Origin: Cryptomeria japonica
Lineage: Eukaryota; Streptophyta; Pinopsida; Cupressales; Cupressaceae
DNA: 64,000 nucleotides
NCBI RefSeq assembly: GCF_030272615.1
Contig: NC_081409.1
Span: 26,855,406 to 26,919,405 of the forward strand
Reading direction: 5' to 3'
Positions 49,400 through 60,729 of the stretch are shown piece by piece (position 1 is the first letter of the stretch; each line of letters starts with the position of its first letter). The notes under the pieces are model-generated. The model did not search any database, was not told where the DNA came from, and worked only from the letters and a program-made list of their open reading frames with translations. The position numbers and the translations under genes were made by a program.

Positions 49400-49970
49400 C
49401 TCAAAGTGCTCATATTTCAAGTTATCGATGAAACCCTTGTCTTCGGCCGAGTGTTTAAATCCTCCATCGAAAGCTCATTTTCTTCGATGCTATTGTTTCG
49501 GCGAATAGCTCATGTCGAGAAGCCGCTTTTAAGACTCATCGAAATCAGTCTTTCATCGATAAACCCCTTTTTCGATAAGTCACTTGCAATTTCCATCGAA
49601 ATCATTCTTTTCGGTGAGTTTCTTTCTTCGGTGAAGGCCTATGTATGTTCATCGATATCCTTTTTTCATCGATATCCTTTTTTCATCAATATCCCTTTTT
49701 ATCGATGAAACAACTTTGCCTTTGTTCGACGTCATGTTCATCGATGAAAACTTGCATTTCGATGAATGCCTTTTGAGTTTCTTCGGTAATGATATTCACT
49801 CGAAATCACCTTTTGCCTTTTCGCCTTTTGCTTTTACCTTTTCGATGAAACTTGAGGTATCGATAAACGGTTCTTTGTATTCATCGAAGGTAACCTTTTA
49901 TCGAAATACTTTTGCATGGTGCTTTACGTACCTCTTTTCGATGAAAATACTCTTTTGATGAAACGTCTTT
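49400..49970. repeat. Clustered ATCGATGAAA / TTTCATCGAT words
   Basis: More than fifteen variants of TCGATGAAA or its complement occur in about 570 bp, irregularly spaced and in both orientations, upstream of the 1,049-aa ORF. One stretch (TTCATCGATATCCTTTT) is repeated directly near 49650-49690. Subterminal motif clusters of this kind often bind element-encoded proteins in DNA transposons; here that is only a suggestion. Confidence 0.75.
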
Positions 49971-50296
49971 TGCAGTGCTCGATACAATTTGCTGGCCGAA
50001 ACATCCTTTAGTCTTCATGCTTATGGAAACATACATTTTTTTTTATATATTTTTATTTTCAAATATAGTGTTCAACAGGTTGCACTGCACAAGCCAAACC
50101 GAAAACCCTAGAGTTGAACTGAGACTACCAACCGGTAGTCACACTTAGTGAATCCCGACACCGGTCCACTCCATCTTGGTTGACCATAACTGCTTCCAAT
50201 CTTCATACCGTTTCACCTGATTGAGCACTTATTGACATCAACACTTATTGACATCAATGACAACATATATTATCACCGCTTCATCATATACCAATA

Positions 50297-50301
50297 GATC
50301 T
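50297..50301. repeat. Target site duplication GATCT (right)
   Basis: It matches 37949-37953 on the other side of the copia element. Confidence 0.9.
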
Positions 50302-50434
50302 GCTTGGAACCAAGAAATATGAGTCGCCAAGTATGAAATTTGTTGCCTCTGAAGGTTGGAGTTACTATTTCTCACACCAAAACAATAGCAAGAATGGATT
50401 TTTTTGAGCTGAGATATCTCAAATATGTCCCATG

Positions 50435-50452
50435 GGGCGTACCAAAATATTT
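50435..50452 (-). promoter_or_regulatory. Possible primer-site region of gypsy element
   Basis: The minus strand reads TTTTGGTACGCCCCATGGGA, like the TTTTGGCGCC...GTGGGA start of many plant gypsy internal regions. It would mark the 5' end of the minus-strand gag element. Weak, as the adjacent LTR does not match 31289-32474. Confidence 0.3.
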
Positions 50453-50510
50453 TGTCACCAAGATTGCACCCGTGATGCTTAAGTTGAAAGATCGGCAATC
50501 TTGGTGACAA
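50452..50510. repeat. 16-bp perfect inverted repeat at an orientation switch
   Basis: TTGTCACCAAGATTGC (50452-50467) is exactly complementary to 50495-50510, with a 27-base spacer. Retroelement coding sequence is minus-strand to its left (gag) and plus-strand to its right (pol). Confidence 0.95.
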
Positions 50511-53500
50511 CAATCACATAGAGCCTTACAAATATAAATTGTACTTTACATGATGAAGAGGAGGAATGTATAGTCCATGAGGCCACTACTCTTTTGGAGG
50601 AGGTTCTTGACTGCCTATTAGATGAATGGTTTGATGCATTTAAATTCGATCCAATAAGTGAAGAAACTGGCCTTGGCACCTATTGCATTCATGAGGAGGA
50701 TACTCCTATTCCTAATCTCACCAAAATATAAGAAGATTTGAGGGGATTATGGAGCATGTTTTTTGATGGTTCAACAAACAAGAATGGTGTAGCTACTGGT
50801 GTAATGTTCATTCTCCTAAGAAGGAGAAGTATTATTTTTCATCCAAGCTCCATTTTGGTTGCACTAACAATGTAGCTGAGTATGAAGCCTTGATTCAAGG
50901 TCTCAAGTTAGCACAAAGAAGAAGAATCAAAGCCTTAAAATTCTTTGGAGACAGTGAGCTATTTGTTATTCATATCAGAGCACAACAAAGAACAACTTGC
51001 TCATATCATACAAACATAGAGTATGGGACTTGATTGAAGGATTTGAAGCCTTCAACATTCAAAGTGTTCCTAGGAATCAAAACAAGAATGTTGATAGGCT
51101 AGCAGCAGTTGGTGCACAATATGACATACTTGCACATGTTGTAGGAAAGAAGGAACAACATATCAGGTTTGTTGTGAGGCCTATTGCCCTAAAAATTCAA
51201 ACAAATTGGTAAGTATTTGAGTCAAATCAACAGATTGTCAATTTCTTACAAGAGGAAGCAAAGTTTTTTGGTAAAAATCAGTCTATATTGCAAGACCAAT
51301 ATGAAGATAAGATCATGCAGATCAATTCTAACAAGTTACCCAAAAGTTTAGTCTCCTTGGAAGGCATCTTCAATTCAGAAAGCAAAGAATAAAGGTATGA
51401 ACCTAGTTGCAAAGAAGGGTGATTACAAGCCAATCAATATTGTTGATGGTAGAACACTTGACTTTGGAAAGGTATGCTCTAAAACTGAACAAGAGACCTT
51501 TGTCAATCTTTGTCTAGAATATGATGATGTAGTTGCTTAGATTTATGAGAATTTAAAAAGATTTGATCCTAGGTTAGCCCAACATACTATATAATTAGAC
51601 CCTAATGCAAAGAATATTAGACAAAATCAAAGGTCTATAAACCCCAAGATAGAACCCTTAATGAGGAAAGAGTTAACTAAGCTCATAGAGGCTAATATAA
51701 TATTTCCTATTAAGCATCTTCATGGGTAGTCAATCTTGTTCGAGTAAGAAAGAAAAATGAGGAAATCAGATTATGTGTATAATTTACGTATCTCAATAGG
51801 TCCTCCCTTAAGGATCATTATCCCCTTCCCTCCATGGTGCAAATTCTATCAAAGTTTAGTGGCTCTAAAAGATTTTTATTCTTGGATGGGTATTCAAGTC
51901 ATAATCAGATTTATGTCCAAGAATCAGACTAGTACAAGACTACATTCACTACTAAATGGGGCACTTATGCCTAATCTAAAATGCCATTTGGGATAACTAA
52001 TGTAGGTGCTACATTTGAAAAAGTAATGGATGTGGATTTTAGAGGTATATTAGCAGAATTTGTGCTAATTATATATCTTGATGATGTAACTGTTTATTCA
52101 AAGTATGCAACTAATCATTTTGATAATCTTGAACAAGTGTTCATGAAATGCAGAGAATATTGTATGTCCCTGAACCCTAGCAAATGCGTGTTTTCTACTG
52201 ATCAACAAAAGTTGTTAGGAAACATTGTATCAAAGTATGGCCTATCCATAGATCCAACATAAGTAGAAGGTTAAATCTCTTCCACTCCCCAGCCATAAAA
52301 AGGAATTGTAGAGTTTCCTTGGTAGGATCAACTTTGTCAGAAGGTTCATTCCCAACCTTGCTGCTATGGTAAAATCCCTCACAACCATGTTAAAGAAGAA
52401 TTTAGTTTTCAATTGGACCAAGGAAGGAAAAGCTAGCTTAAAGAGATCAAGGAAGCAATTTCTTAGGCTCCTACTCTTGTCAATCCTAATTATGAAAAAG
52501 TATTTTATCCTCTATACCCTCGGAGGAGAGTCAAGCATCTTAGATGTCTTGACATGACTAAATATAGATAGTTTTGAGTAGTATATTTCTTTTTTTAGTG
52601 AAAGGTTAAAGGACTATGAGCTTAAATACAAATATGTGGAGAAGAAAGTCTTCCCTATTATTAGAGCATTGAATAAGTTTAGACATGTGTTGTTTGATAA
52701 TAAAATCTAGTTATTAGTTTTGCATGTAAGTGTTAAAGGATTTCATTTTGAATAAGGATATCAGTGAGAAGAGAGCTGAATGGATAACACCAGTCATGGA
52801 ATATGACATCCACGTTAAGATCACCAAGCTTATAAGAGGAAAGGACTTATGTAAATAGTTTGTTTCATCATTTGAAACACCTCAAGAGGTTGCCCTTGTG
52901 TTATAAGAAGAAAAACCAACCAATAATGATAGTCAAATCAGTTGGATAGAAGACATGACTACCTTCTTAATAGAGGGTAAATATACTGAAGGTCTAGATA
53001 GGACCAAAAAGATACATTTCAGGTTGTAGTCCATCCCCTACATTTTGGTGGATGACATAATTTTCAAAAGAGACTCTAATGGAGTTCTACTAAGATGCAT
53101 AAATGTAGGTCATGTTAGTAGAGTGCTAGAAGAATTTCTTGATGGCCCCTCAGGTGGCCACTTCCTTACAAGGACATCAACCATTAAAATAATGAGGGTT
53201 GGCTATTATTGACCAACCCTATTCAATTATTCACACAATCAGGTAAGGAAATGTAAGAAATGTGTCTTCTTCTCAGGCAAACAAACGCTAGCTACCCTTC
53301 CTCTCCACCCTATCCAAGAAGACCAACCTTTTGCACAATGGGGTTTAAGTTCTATTGGTCCAATAAATCCATCTTCTAGTGTTGTTCATAAATGGATCTT
53401 GACAACCACAAATTATTTTACAAGATGGACAGAGGCAGTAGAATTAAAGGATGCCACAAAGACTTCAATGGTGGATTTCCTTGATAAAATTGTAACAATA

Positions 53501-53981
53501 TTTGTCACTCCTTCCACCATCATATCAAACAATACCAAGGCATTTGTTGAAGCCCAAATCAGTTCTTGGGTAGGTAAGTTTGGTATATACCTAAAAACAT
53601 CATCAAATTATTACCCCGCAGGTAATGGCTTAGCTAATTCCTCCAACAAGAACCTCATTGGGATAATTAAAAGGAAAATTGAGGATAATTAGAGGTTTGT
53701 TATAATAAGTTGAAGATAGCCTTATGGGCTCATAGAATCATGCCCAAGAGGGTAGTTGGTAATTCCTCATTTATGTCAGTATATGGGAAAGAAGTAAAAC
53801 TCCCACTGTCCCTTAAATTACACTCTCTTTATTTGGCACATTAGCTAGAGCTAATGGAAAATGATGCTATGATAGTAAAGCTAGCTTAGCTCATGGAACT
53901 TGAAGAAGTCAAGAATCGGGCTATGCATACACTTGAAACACATTAATAGCAAGTCAAAATGAGTTTTGACAAAAAGGCTAT

Positions 53982-54749
53982 TGTAGACACCTAAAATTGT
54001 CCTGTCTAATTAAATAAATATTTTATTTATATAATTATTTTATCCTGTCTTCTATTAATTAAATAAATATTTATTTATTTAATTAATTCATTAATCCTCT
54101 TCTAAACCTTTCCTCATTTAAATAAATACTTTTATTTATTTAAATTATCCTTTTCCTAAATTAAATAAATATTTTATTTATTTAACTGATCCCACTTCCT
54201 CTATTAATTAAATAAATATTTATTTATTTAATTAATTCATTAGCCTTTTCTACCCATGACACATGACATTCATCTCTTAATTTTTCTCTTACCTACCCCC
54301 TTTATCATTTCATTATTTCCTCTACCCACCCTTTAATCCTAGCCGACCATTTATCTTTACACCTCTTAATCTTATCCCTCCATTTCTTACAGTGTCTTAT
54401 ATATAAGAGGATACTCTCCTTCATTATCAACCCTAATGATTGCATCAATAAAGCCTTCTTGTGATCAAGCTATCAACCACATATACGTTCTTTGTTGAGC
54501 TCTTGTGCACACATAAAATCTGAGAAAATGTATCAAACAAGATCAATGGAGATTAGAACAAATGGAGATTGAAACCCTACTAGACATGTGAATGGTATAC
54601 TTTGTTCTATATTGTTGATTTGCATGATCTTAGGTATCTTAATTTGTGTATGGTGGATGCTTTTCATTGTTAGGCTAGGGTTTTGTTGTTGGATCTTTGT
54701 TAGCCTTCAATATTATAGTTTTTCATGATCCATTTTCACCGCATACAGC
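53982..54749 (+). mobile_element. Solo LTR with GCTAT target duplication
   Basis: It starts TGTAGACACC and ends CGCATACA. GCTAT lies on both sides (53977-53981 and 54750-54754), and removing one copy plus the LTR rejoins the pol reading frame region. The first 270 bp contain five TTAAATAAATATTTATTTAA-type palindromes. Orientation as plus is inferred from the TATA box at 54398-54407. Confidence 0.85.
54398..54407 (+). promoter_or_regulatory. TATA box of the solo LTR
   Basis: TATATATAAG followed by GGATACTCTCC, at an appropriate distance from both LTR ends. Confidence 0.45.
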
Positions 54750-54990
54750 TATAAGTAAGGTTTTCAATGAGGGAAACCTAGTCCTCAAGTGGGATGCAAA
54801 CAAAGCTAAACCATGAAAACACTCTAAATTTGATGCCATCTAGAGTGGTCCATATGAAATCACCAGTTTCAAAGAGGCTAATTCATTTTAGTTATCATGG
54901 TGAAGTGCTTCCTATTCTAGTTATTGGGATCTATCCTAATAATTTCTTCTAGAGTAGGTTTTAAGATCTTGTAAATATTAAATAATCTTT

Positions 54991-57480
54991 CTTGCTTCTT
55001 AAGAAGTGCACCAGTACAGGTTGTTTCTCTTCTGGAAATATAATTTTTTTAATATTTTGATTCAATTTGCAAGAATTTTTTACAACGGGAGAGAAGGGTT
55101 TCTTAGTCGTGTAGGTTTCTTGACTTTAGCCCAATCGACACAGATACATCTAGTCTCATGCACAACAGGATAACATCCCCTTTGACTTGCTATAAATGTT
55201 GACATGTCATGTCAACCTTAGTCTTATCCTTCACAATCCATCTAAGGCATAAAAAATGGGCTTAAATCCTCTGCAAATGGCCAAGTATCAAGCGTGATCC
55301 TAAAACCCTAAACCCTAGGCCTTTCCTTAACCATTTCTTGGCCTACATTCTAATTTTTAGTTGACCCATTTAGCCTGTCACATTCACTTAACTCGCCGGC
55401 CAAAGACCACCTTATCATCTAAGTGATTGACCCCTTCTTTTCTCGCTTACCAACTACTTATCTCCTTGATTACCTCACGCCTCCTACATAGCTAAATTAT
55501 TAACTCCTTTTTCCCCCATGGGGTTGCGAGGGTAAACCTTATGCCCCATCTATGTCACTTCATGCCCCTGCAGATGTGATAATGTTATCAAGCTTATGAC
55601 CGTGGGGAGGCAAGGTAGAATATCATGACCCCCATGTCCTCGTGGACCATGTGATGGGTCTTGGTTGAGCATTGTGGGATGGTGGGGAGAAATTGGTCGA
55701 GGGTCCAAGTGGCATCAATGTGGCACTTATCTGGTGATGGTGGGCCTGACTCCAAGGGGGCACAATGAGGGATATTTCAAATGATCTTGGTCGTTCGATT
55801 ATAATGAAGGGTTTGATCGATGACTATGACTTAATAAACTATTGTGGGGGCTTGTTTGACGTATCTCAATCATTAATTTATGCATGGAGGGAATAAACAT
55901 CTAAAATTCAAATCCCATAGGCCTCAGTCCAAATCCCCATAGTCATGGTGGTAGTTACCGACATCAGGTCAGAATTAATTTCTCACTGATCCCAACTACA
56001 TCTTCTCTGATTGGACATTCCAAGTGGCACCATTACTCAATTATAGGCTCTACAGATGCATTCCAAGGCTCCCCATGCCCCTTTATTACTCACAGAAGAC
56101 TTTTGTCTCATCAAAGAACATTCAAACTCCATCACAGAGACAGGGCTACCCTGAAATCATGGGATTTCATGCCCACATCAACTGTAGCAACATATTTCTT
56201 TGTCCTTCTCAGCTTCCAAAAGGTTAATTGTACACACAAGATCATATCCTTGATCTAATTTATTCAATTGCCCTCATCACTGCAACTAACCCTAACTTGG
56301 TTAGGGGTTTGAACTCAAGTTATCAATTAGAGTTATGCCTGAACTATAAAGGCAATCTTGTAATGTATCTTAAGAGTTCTCTCCCTATTTCTCTTATAGG
56401 AATTCATGCTTTCTATAACTGTATATGTCGCTTGCCTTTGCATTAATAAAGTTATCTATTTTACCTCTTTCTAGTTCAAATATTTTGTGTAAAGCATCTT
56501 ACCTTTCTATTTGAATGAATTTTTCTTTGCTTCTAGATTGCATGTTGTGTTAACTACATTCATAGGTATTGTATTGTGAATGATCTTCTCTCCTTTCAAT
56601 ATCCTATTGAATTCTAACCTCCATACATGTCTTAAGAGATTGACTAGAATAGGAAATTGGGTATGTCTTTGGGTAGTTTTATTAATGTTTTGTGCAGTTA
56701 TAGGCAGAGATGGTCAAATTTCTAATCTTGGTGCATCACCTCCCTTTATTGTCTGCATTCCTTCTTCCATTTTCCTCTGCAAGTTGTTAGAATAGGTTTA
56801 GAAGTTGGCTTTAAAGTGTTGGGTTGGTTCAACATTGCACTTGATAAAAGAGGAAGCCAAACTTCTCCAGAGACTCAACCTCCAAATGCAAGGATCCACA
56901 CTTGAAGGTTGTTTCCATGTTTCACAAGGTTGTTTGAGTTAAGAGCTTCGACAAGGGTGTAAACTTTTGTGACAATAGTTTCCACATCTTTGAGCCGCAC
57001 CTCCATGTCTACTACTTGAACTTCTAGATTGTTATTCTCATTCTTATTTCCCTCTTCATTAGTAACCTACATTTCCTATTTAGATGTATCTTCCCCTTTC
57101 TCTTCAAAATTTCCAATATCCTACTCTATCTACATTTCATTAGCATCATCATCAGGCTCAAGAATGACATTATCATCTCCCCTTTCCTCAGATTTAGCTT
57201 TGTGTTCACTAATACCATCATAACTTGAGTTTTCAAACTTGTCCTCTTCCTCCGAAAAGTACTCCTCCTTGATGAAGCATCAACAATCTTAATAGACTTC
57301 AGTTGTTCTTTTTATTTATCATTTTCCTTAAGTCTAGCTAACCACCTTTCACTCAATCTAGTGTTATTCTTAGTAAAACCTTGCAAACTATACTCTTCAT
57401 CACAAATATCCTGATCCTATACATCAACATCTATAACCTGGGTTTTGGGTTTAGGAGATTTAAGGTTCAACTTCCTAGCC
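54991..57480. other. No recognisable gene
   Basis: It holds short frames only. It may contain the 3' LTR of the plus-strand gypsy relic, but no boundary could be fixed. A short telomere-like CCTAAAACCCTAAACCCTA lies near 55300. Confidence 0.4.
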
Positions 57481-58377
57481 CTAGGGTTACCTATTTTTGC
57501 AATAGAAAATTACACTTATCTATAGTGAGTTTAAGAAATTCAACAACTTCATTAATCACAGGATATTTTTTGCTATATTTGTCTTTTTTCTCACCAAAAG
57601 CAAAGGGTTTTTCTAGAGAATGGGAAGTAATCTCCATCAGTTCAATTTTAATCGAGTTATAAGGTTTCCTATGGTTAATGGCTAGAAAGTGGTTACCATT
57701 CAGACTCTTGGAAAGCTTATTCTTATACAGGGCATACATAAGACCTTGATGAAGTGGAGGAGAAACCCCATTACTATTGTTATGAAACAATGAGGAGAAG
57801 AGAAAAAAGGAATATTGATGAACTCCTTATACCTAATATGGTTCATAATAGGGAAGTGATACCCATGAACCATGGTATACATCTCCCTAAGAGTAAAGCA
57901 ATGCATAACATGAGAGCTAATCAAAGCATAGGGGCGACGGATATTAGACCTGCCATAGCTGTTTTTGTTGTCTCTTTGGCTTTTCCGCTTCTTGAAAGAA
58001 TTCATTGATAAAAGTTTTGTTATCTCCAAAAAAAATTTCACAACTCATAACCCTTCATATTCCAAGACATACACTTTCATAATTAACTGAGGGGTCACTT
58101 TGAAGTTGATATTGCCTATGGAGACTTCTTCGTTCAACCAGGAATTGCAAAATTTGGAGGAGAGGGTGCAATTATACCCTTGCATGGCCTAAAAAAAGAG
58201 AACCATACCAACATCCTTGAAAACATTGTACAAGTCTTCATTTTGTTGCAAGTCATTGGTGTCTCTTGGTTCCAACCTCTTCATAGCTTCTCCCATATTA
58301 AAATACTCTACACTTTCCACAACAAACCTTTTTGAGAACTCATGAAAAATAAGGCGACGAAGAATGGAGATAGTCAT
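57480..58377 (-). pseudogene. Decayed unknown ORF, retroelement-like
   Basis: The minus strand carries a set of overlapping coding-like pieces. MTISILRRLIFHEFSKRFV begins at 58377; LQGYNC-like codons and SIGNINFKVTPQLIMKVYVL are near 58080-58190; RRPYALISSHVMHCFTL and HFPIMNHIRYKEF follow near 57830-57950. ITSHSLEKPFAFGEKKDKY and an acidic helix region end near 57491. Stops and frame changes interrupt it. The GNxxxxVxxQxIxxVxxL pattern is loosely like GNTLVVINKQTIDMVFDL of the 1,049-aa protein, so a distant relation is possible. I cannot assign a function; it resembles multicopy plant ORFs of unknown role. Confidence 0.5.
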
Positions 58378-58924
58378 TGAATAAAAATAATTTTGGCTTT
58401 TACCACTTGTATTTCAAGGAATGATTGAAATTATACATAAGAGCTAGCTCACACACACTGTGAGAGTTGAGAAATAGAACACCAAAGGAGCCCAAATGAT
58501 CTCTGCAAGTTGAAATAAACCTGTTACAAGGAGAAGCAAGGAAGCAACAGAGAAAAACCAAATACACAGAAAAATTCTCAAAAAGATGAGAGCTCAATAT
58601 TCACAAAAATGGTGTAATGTGATTATGTTACAAAGAAAAGAATCAACCTCTAATAGGTCAAGAAACCCTAAAAGGGAAAACCCTAGGCTTGCACATAATA
58701 ATTAATAAAAGAATTAATTATTATGCACCTAATGTTAGCTTAAGTGTAAAAGAGATAAAGGGGAACTTAATTAATTAAACAAATATCGTTTAATTAATCA
58801 AGTAAAGACTTGATTACTCTAACACATACTTCCCATTTGAAGAACTACACAAACTCTCTAATATGAATCTTTGAACATATCATTGCTAGAAAAAATAGGC
58901 ATGTAATTCCCTTACTATCTATAA

Positions 58925-60130
58925 TGGGGTGGAAAGTGAATGATGGAGAGATTAAGAGGAAAGCTTTTCTTCCCTCCGAGGAGAGATGAAAGTTTCATTG
59001 TGGATTTCCCTTCAAACACTTTATCCACATTACATTTAAAAGAAGGGGGGGAAATTCACTAGATCCAATCTCTTAGGAAAGAGATTGACTACTAAATGAA
59101 TTGATAATGGTGTGAAAATGACAAGCTAACCCCTCTTTTAGAATGGAAAATGATTGAATTATGTGTTTTGAGACTAAGTGTAAAAGTAGTAAAGAACTAA
59201 TTATAACTTGAAATAGATGTGTGGGATGAAGTTGTGCACCTGGATCTGGCTATAATATGTCGAGACAAGGTTGCCCTATGAATTTGAGGAAAAGTTGTCA
59301 GGACTGTGTTGAAAGTGCACACGGTCCTCTTAAAAATGCTTGAAACAAAAAAAAAAATTCCACCTCTATGAATGGAGTCCAAATTTGCAAATACAGTTGC
59401 GCACCTACAACCTACACACAGAAAAGAGAGGAAAAGGGGTTGGGATTGGGGGTTTGCCTTCAAGTCAAACCCCAGTTTTGGAATTAACCAAATGATGAAA
59501 GAAAGTACTTGCAAGTAAATGTAAATGAAAGACTGAAATGTAATTCACCTCAAGGGAGGTTGTAGATAGAATTGCTTGTGTGAAATTGAATGTTGAAAGG
59601 GATCTCCTCTTCAATGGTTGAATCCTTGGCTTGAATGCAACACCTAGCCTTGAAGGGAGACTTGAGAATGCTCAATGCTTGAAAGAGATGCTTGAATTCT
59701 TGAATGCTCTTGAATGCTTGATTGTTTGATTGGTTGAACTTGTGATCGATGAAACTTCCAACTTGTGCAAATTTTTACCTTCTACAAATAAGAGGGCAAA
59801 TTCAACTTCTATATTCATCAATTAGGGTTAATAGGTTGATTTTTCATCATAGGCCTACACAGGGGAAGTTTTCCCACTGAAAATGCAAAGACCAATGCAT
59901 AGTTTGAATGAAGGGGCCCTGAAATAGGGCAGGGACAGGGGCACCACGCCCCTGTCCTACCCTTATCTCAGGATAGGAAGCAGGTTCAAGTAGTGCGGGG
60001 GGCAAAAAAAGTGCAGTTTTGGGGATTGAGCAAGTCTCGAGTCTCTATTCAATCTTGGGGATTCAATTCACCAATCTGAAGACCCTAATGTGGTCAAAAA
60101 TTACAAGGGTCACAATTTTATGACATTACA
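58925..60130 (-). mobile_element. Second LTR of the 31-kb gypsy family
   Basis: It is similar along its whole length to 31289-32474 in the same orientation. Shared landmarks include ACATTTAAAAGA near the left end, GCACCTACAACCTACACA (59400), and GGGTCACAATTTTATGAC at the right end. It is considerably diverged. No target duplication is seen, and no PBS or PPT abuts it, so it is not clearly the partner LTR of the gag element. Confidence 0.7.
59933..59957. repeat. GC-rich 10-bp hairpin in LTR
   Basis: GGACAGGGGC and GCCCCTGTCC are perfect complements around a 5-base loop. Confidence 0.9.
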
Positions 60131-60511
60131 TTGTCATTGATGTGACTTCAAATACAGTCCTAGAATAGCAGAACATTGAAAAATATAAAAAATAATTATT
60201 ACCATTGGCTATTAGCAATCATTGAGAACCTAAATCTCCTACTCAACTATAGAAACTTCATTCTCTACAACCTTTTACATTTCTTTGCAATTTTCTACCT
60301 CATTTCATACACATGGTTCCTTTCCCATAGCAAGGGGATGTCATGCATGCTTCAAGAGGGAGATAAATGAACTAAAACCATCATTCATTTCCTCAAGCAT
60401 CACATAATAGATGCCTTAGCCATGCCTTATTCTACACAATTTGATCATCTTCAACAATTATGACTGCATATAAGCTTTCAGTACACATCTCACACGTGGA
60501 CTTATGCTCAC
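60131..60511. other. No recognisable feature
   Basis: AT-rich, between the LTR and the exon-like segment; if the exon is real this is intron on the minus strand. Confidence 0.4.
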
Positions 60512-60652
60512 CGATTTCCATGGCACAATTCCACCAATAGGGGATTTGCCCTTATATAGATCGTAACCCCTAATAGCTTCATTCAGAGTTTCCCCTGGAA
60601 TGTAAGCTTCATTCACAAATCCCACAATAATTTGTACAAGAAGGCCATAGGA
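60512..60652 (-). CDS. Exon-like 47-codon segment with splice sites
   Basis: On the minus strand a pyrimidine-rich acceptor ending TTTTTACAG is followed by exactly 47 open codons (SYGLLVQIIVGFVNEAYIPG ... GGIVPWKS) and then the donor GTGAGC. Length is a multiple of three and both borders fall between codons. Composition looks like a folded protein and unlike repeat translation. A second possible exon lies 90 bp upstream. I do not recognise the protein. It could be an internal exon of a host gene with long introns, or a gene fragment carried by a transposon. Confidence 0.5.
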
Positions 60653-60729
60653 CTGTAAAAAGTTCATGCAATCAGAGAAGAAAATTGATATCAGATGCGA
60701 TACATATATAAGATGAGGCTAAGAATAAA

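Larger units (their letters stand above)
45064..50077 (-). mobile_element. 5,014-bp insertion carrying one intact 1,049-aa ORF
   Basis: Its ends are TGTTGGGT at 45064 and TTCAACA at 50077, giving TGTTG...CAACA termini with a 5-bp target duplication, as made by retroviral-type integrases. Apart from these 5 bp the ends are not inverted repeats, and I could not find a direct LTR pair: neither TGTTGGGTCTC nor GTGTTCAACA recurs inside. The only long frame is 45976-49125 (minus). About 950 bp lie upstream of it (rich in ATCGATGAAA words) and about 900 bp downstream. Class is unknown: an LTR-type non-autonomous element with unrecognisable or mismatched LTRs, or a new type. Confidence 0.8.
37954..50296 (-). 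mobile_element. Complete Ty1/copia element carrying a 5-kb nested insertion
   Basis: It has two LTRs of about 1.4 kb (37954-39344, and 43870-50296 less the insertion), a PPT, a tRNA-Met primer site, gag-protease-integrase-RT-RNase H in copia order, and GATCT on both sides. Without the nested 5,014 bp and its 5-bp duplication it is about 7.3 kb. The LTRs differ by scattered, mainly transition changes, and the coding region has many stops, so it is not young. It lies at the 5' edge of the gypsy gag region. Confidence 0.9.
43870..50296 (-). mobile_element. Copia 5' LTR, split by insertion
   Basis: It is homologous to 37954-39344 throughout: 43870-45063 is the first part and 50083-50296 the remainder. 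The far end reads CCAATA in place of CCAACA. Removing 45064-50082 restores continuous alignment with the other LTR. Confidence 0.92.
50735..54990 (+). pseudogene. pol: Gypsy pol relic: RNase H, RT, RNase H, integrase
   Basis: Order on the plus strand: a first RNase H (WSMFFDGSTNKNGVATG near 50749; NNVAEYEALIQGL; FFGDSELFVIHI; VDRLAAVG). Then the RT N-terminus (51400-51720) and RT core with IIYLDDVTVYSK (about 52068) and SLNPSKCVFSTDQQKLLGNI. Then the second RNase H linker (VFNWTKEGKASL), an integrase zinc part (CKKC near 53250) and core (53280-53960), and a C-terminal piece resuming at 54760 (KVFNEGNLVLKW). An RNase H before RT is known in one plant gypsy group. All three integrase acidic positions look lost: WGLSSIGPI, IISNNTKAF and GNGLANSSNKN have S, N and N at the usual D, D and E. 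Many stops and frameshifts; no LTRs assigned. Confidence 0.85.

Noticed and set aside
45064-50077. Helitron or TIR DNA transposon explanation for the nested element
   Set aside because: Helitrons give no target duplication, and the ends share only a 5-bp inverted match. The TG...CA ends with a 5-bp duplication favour a retroviral-type integrase.
31289-60130. LTRs at 31289 and 58925 as the two LTRs of one element
   Set aside because: They are heavily diverged, flanking 5-mers differ (CTCTT versus TTGTC), and no primer site abuts the right copy. Same family, but pairing is not supported.
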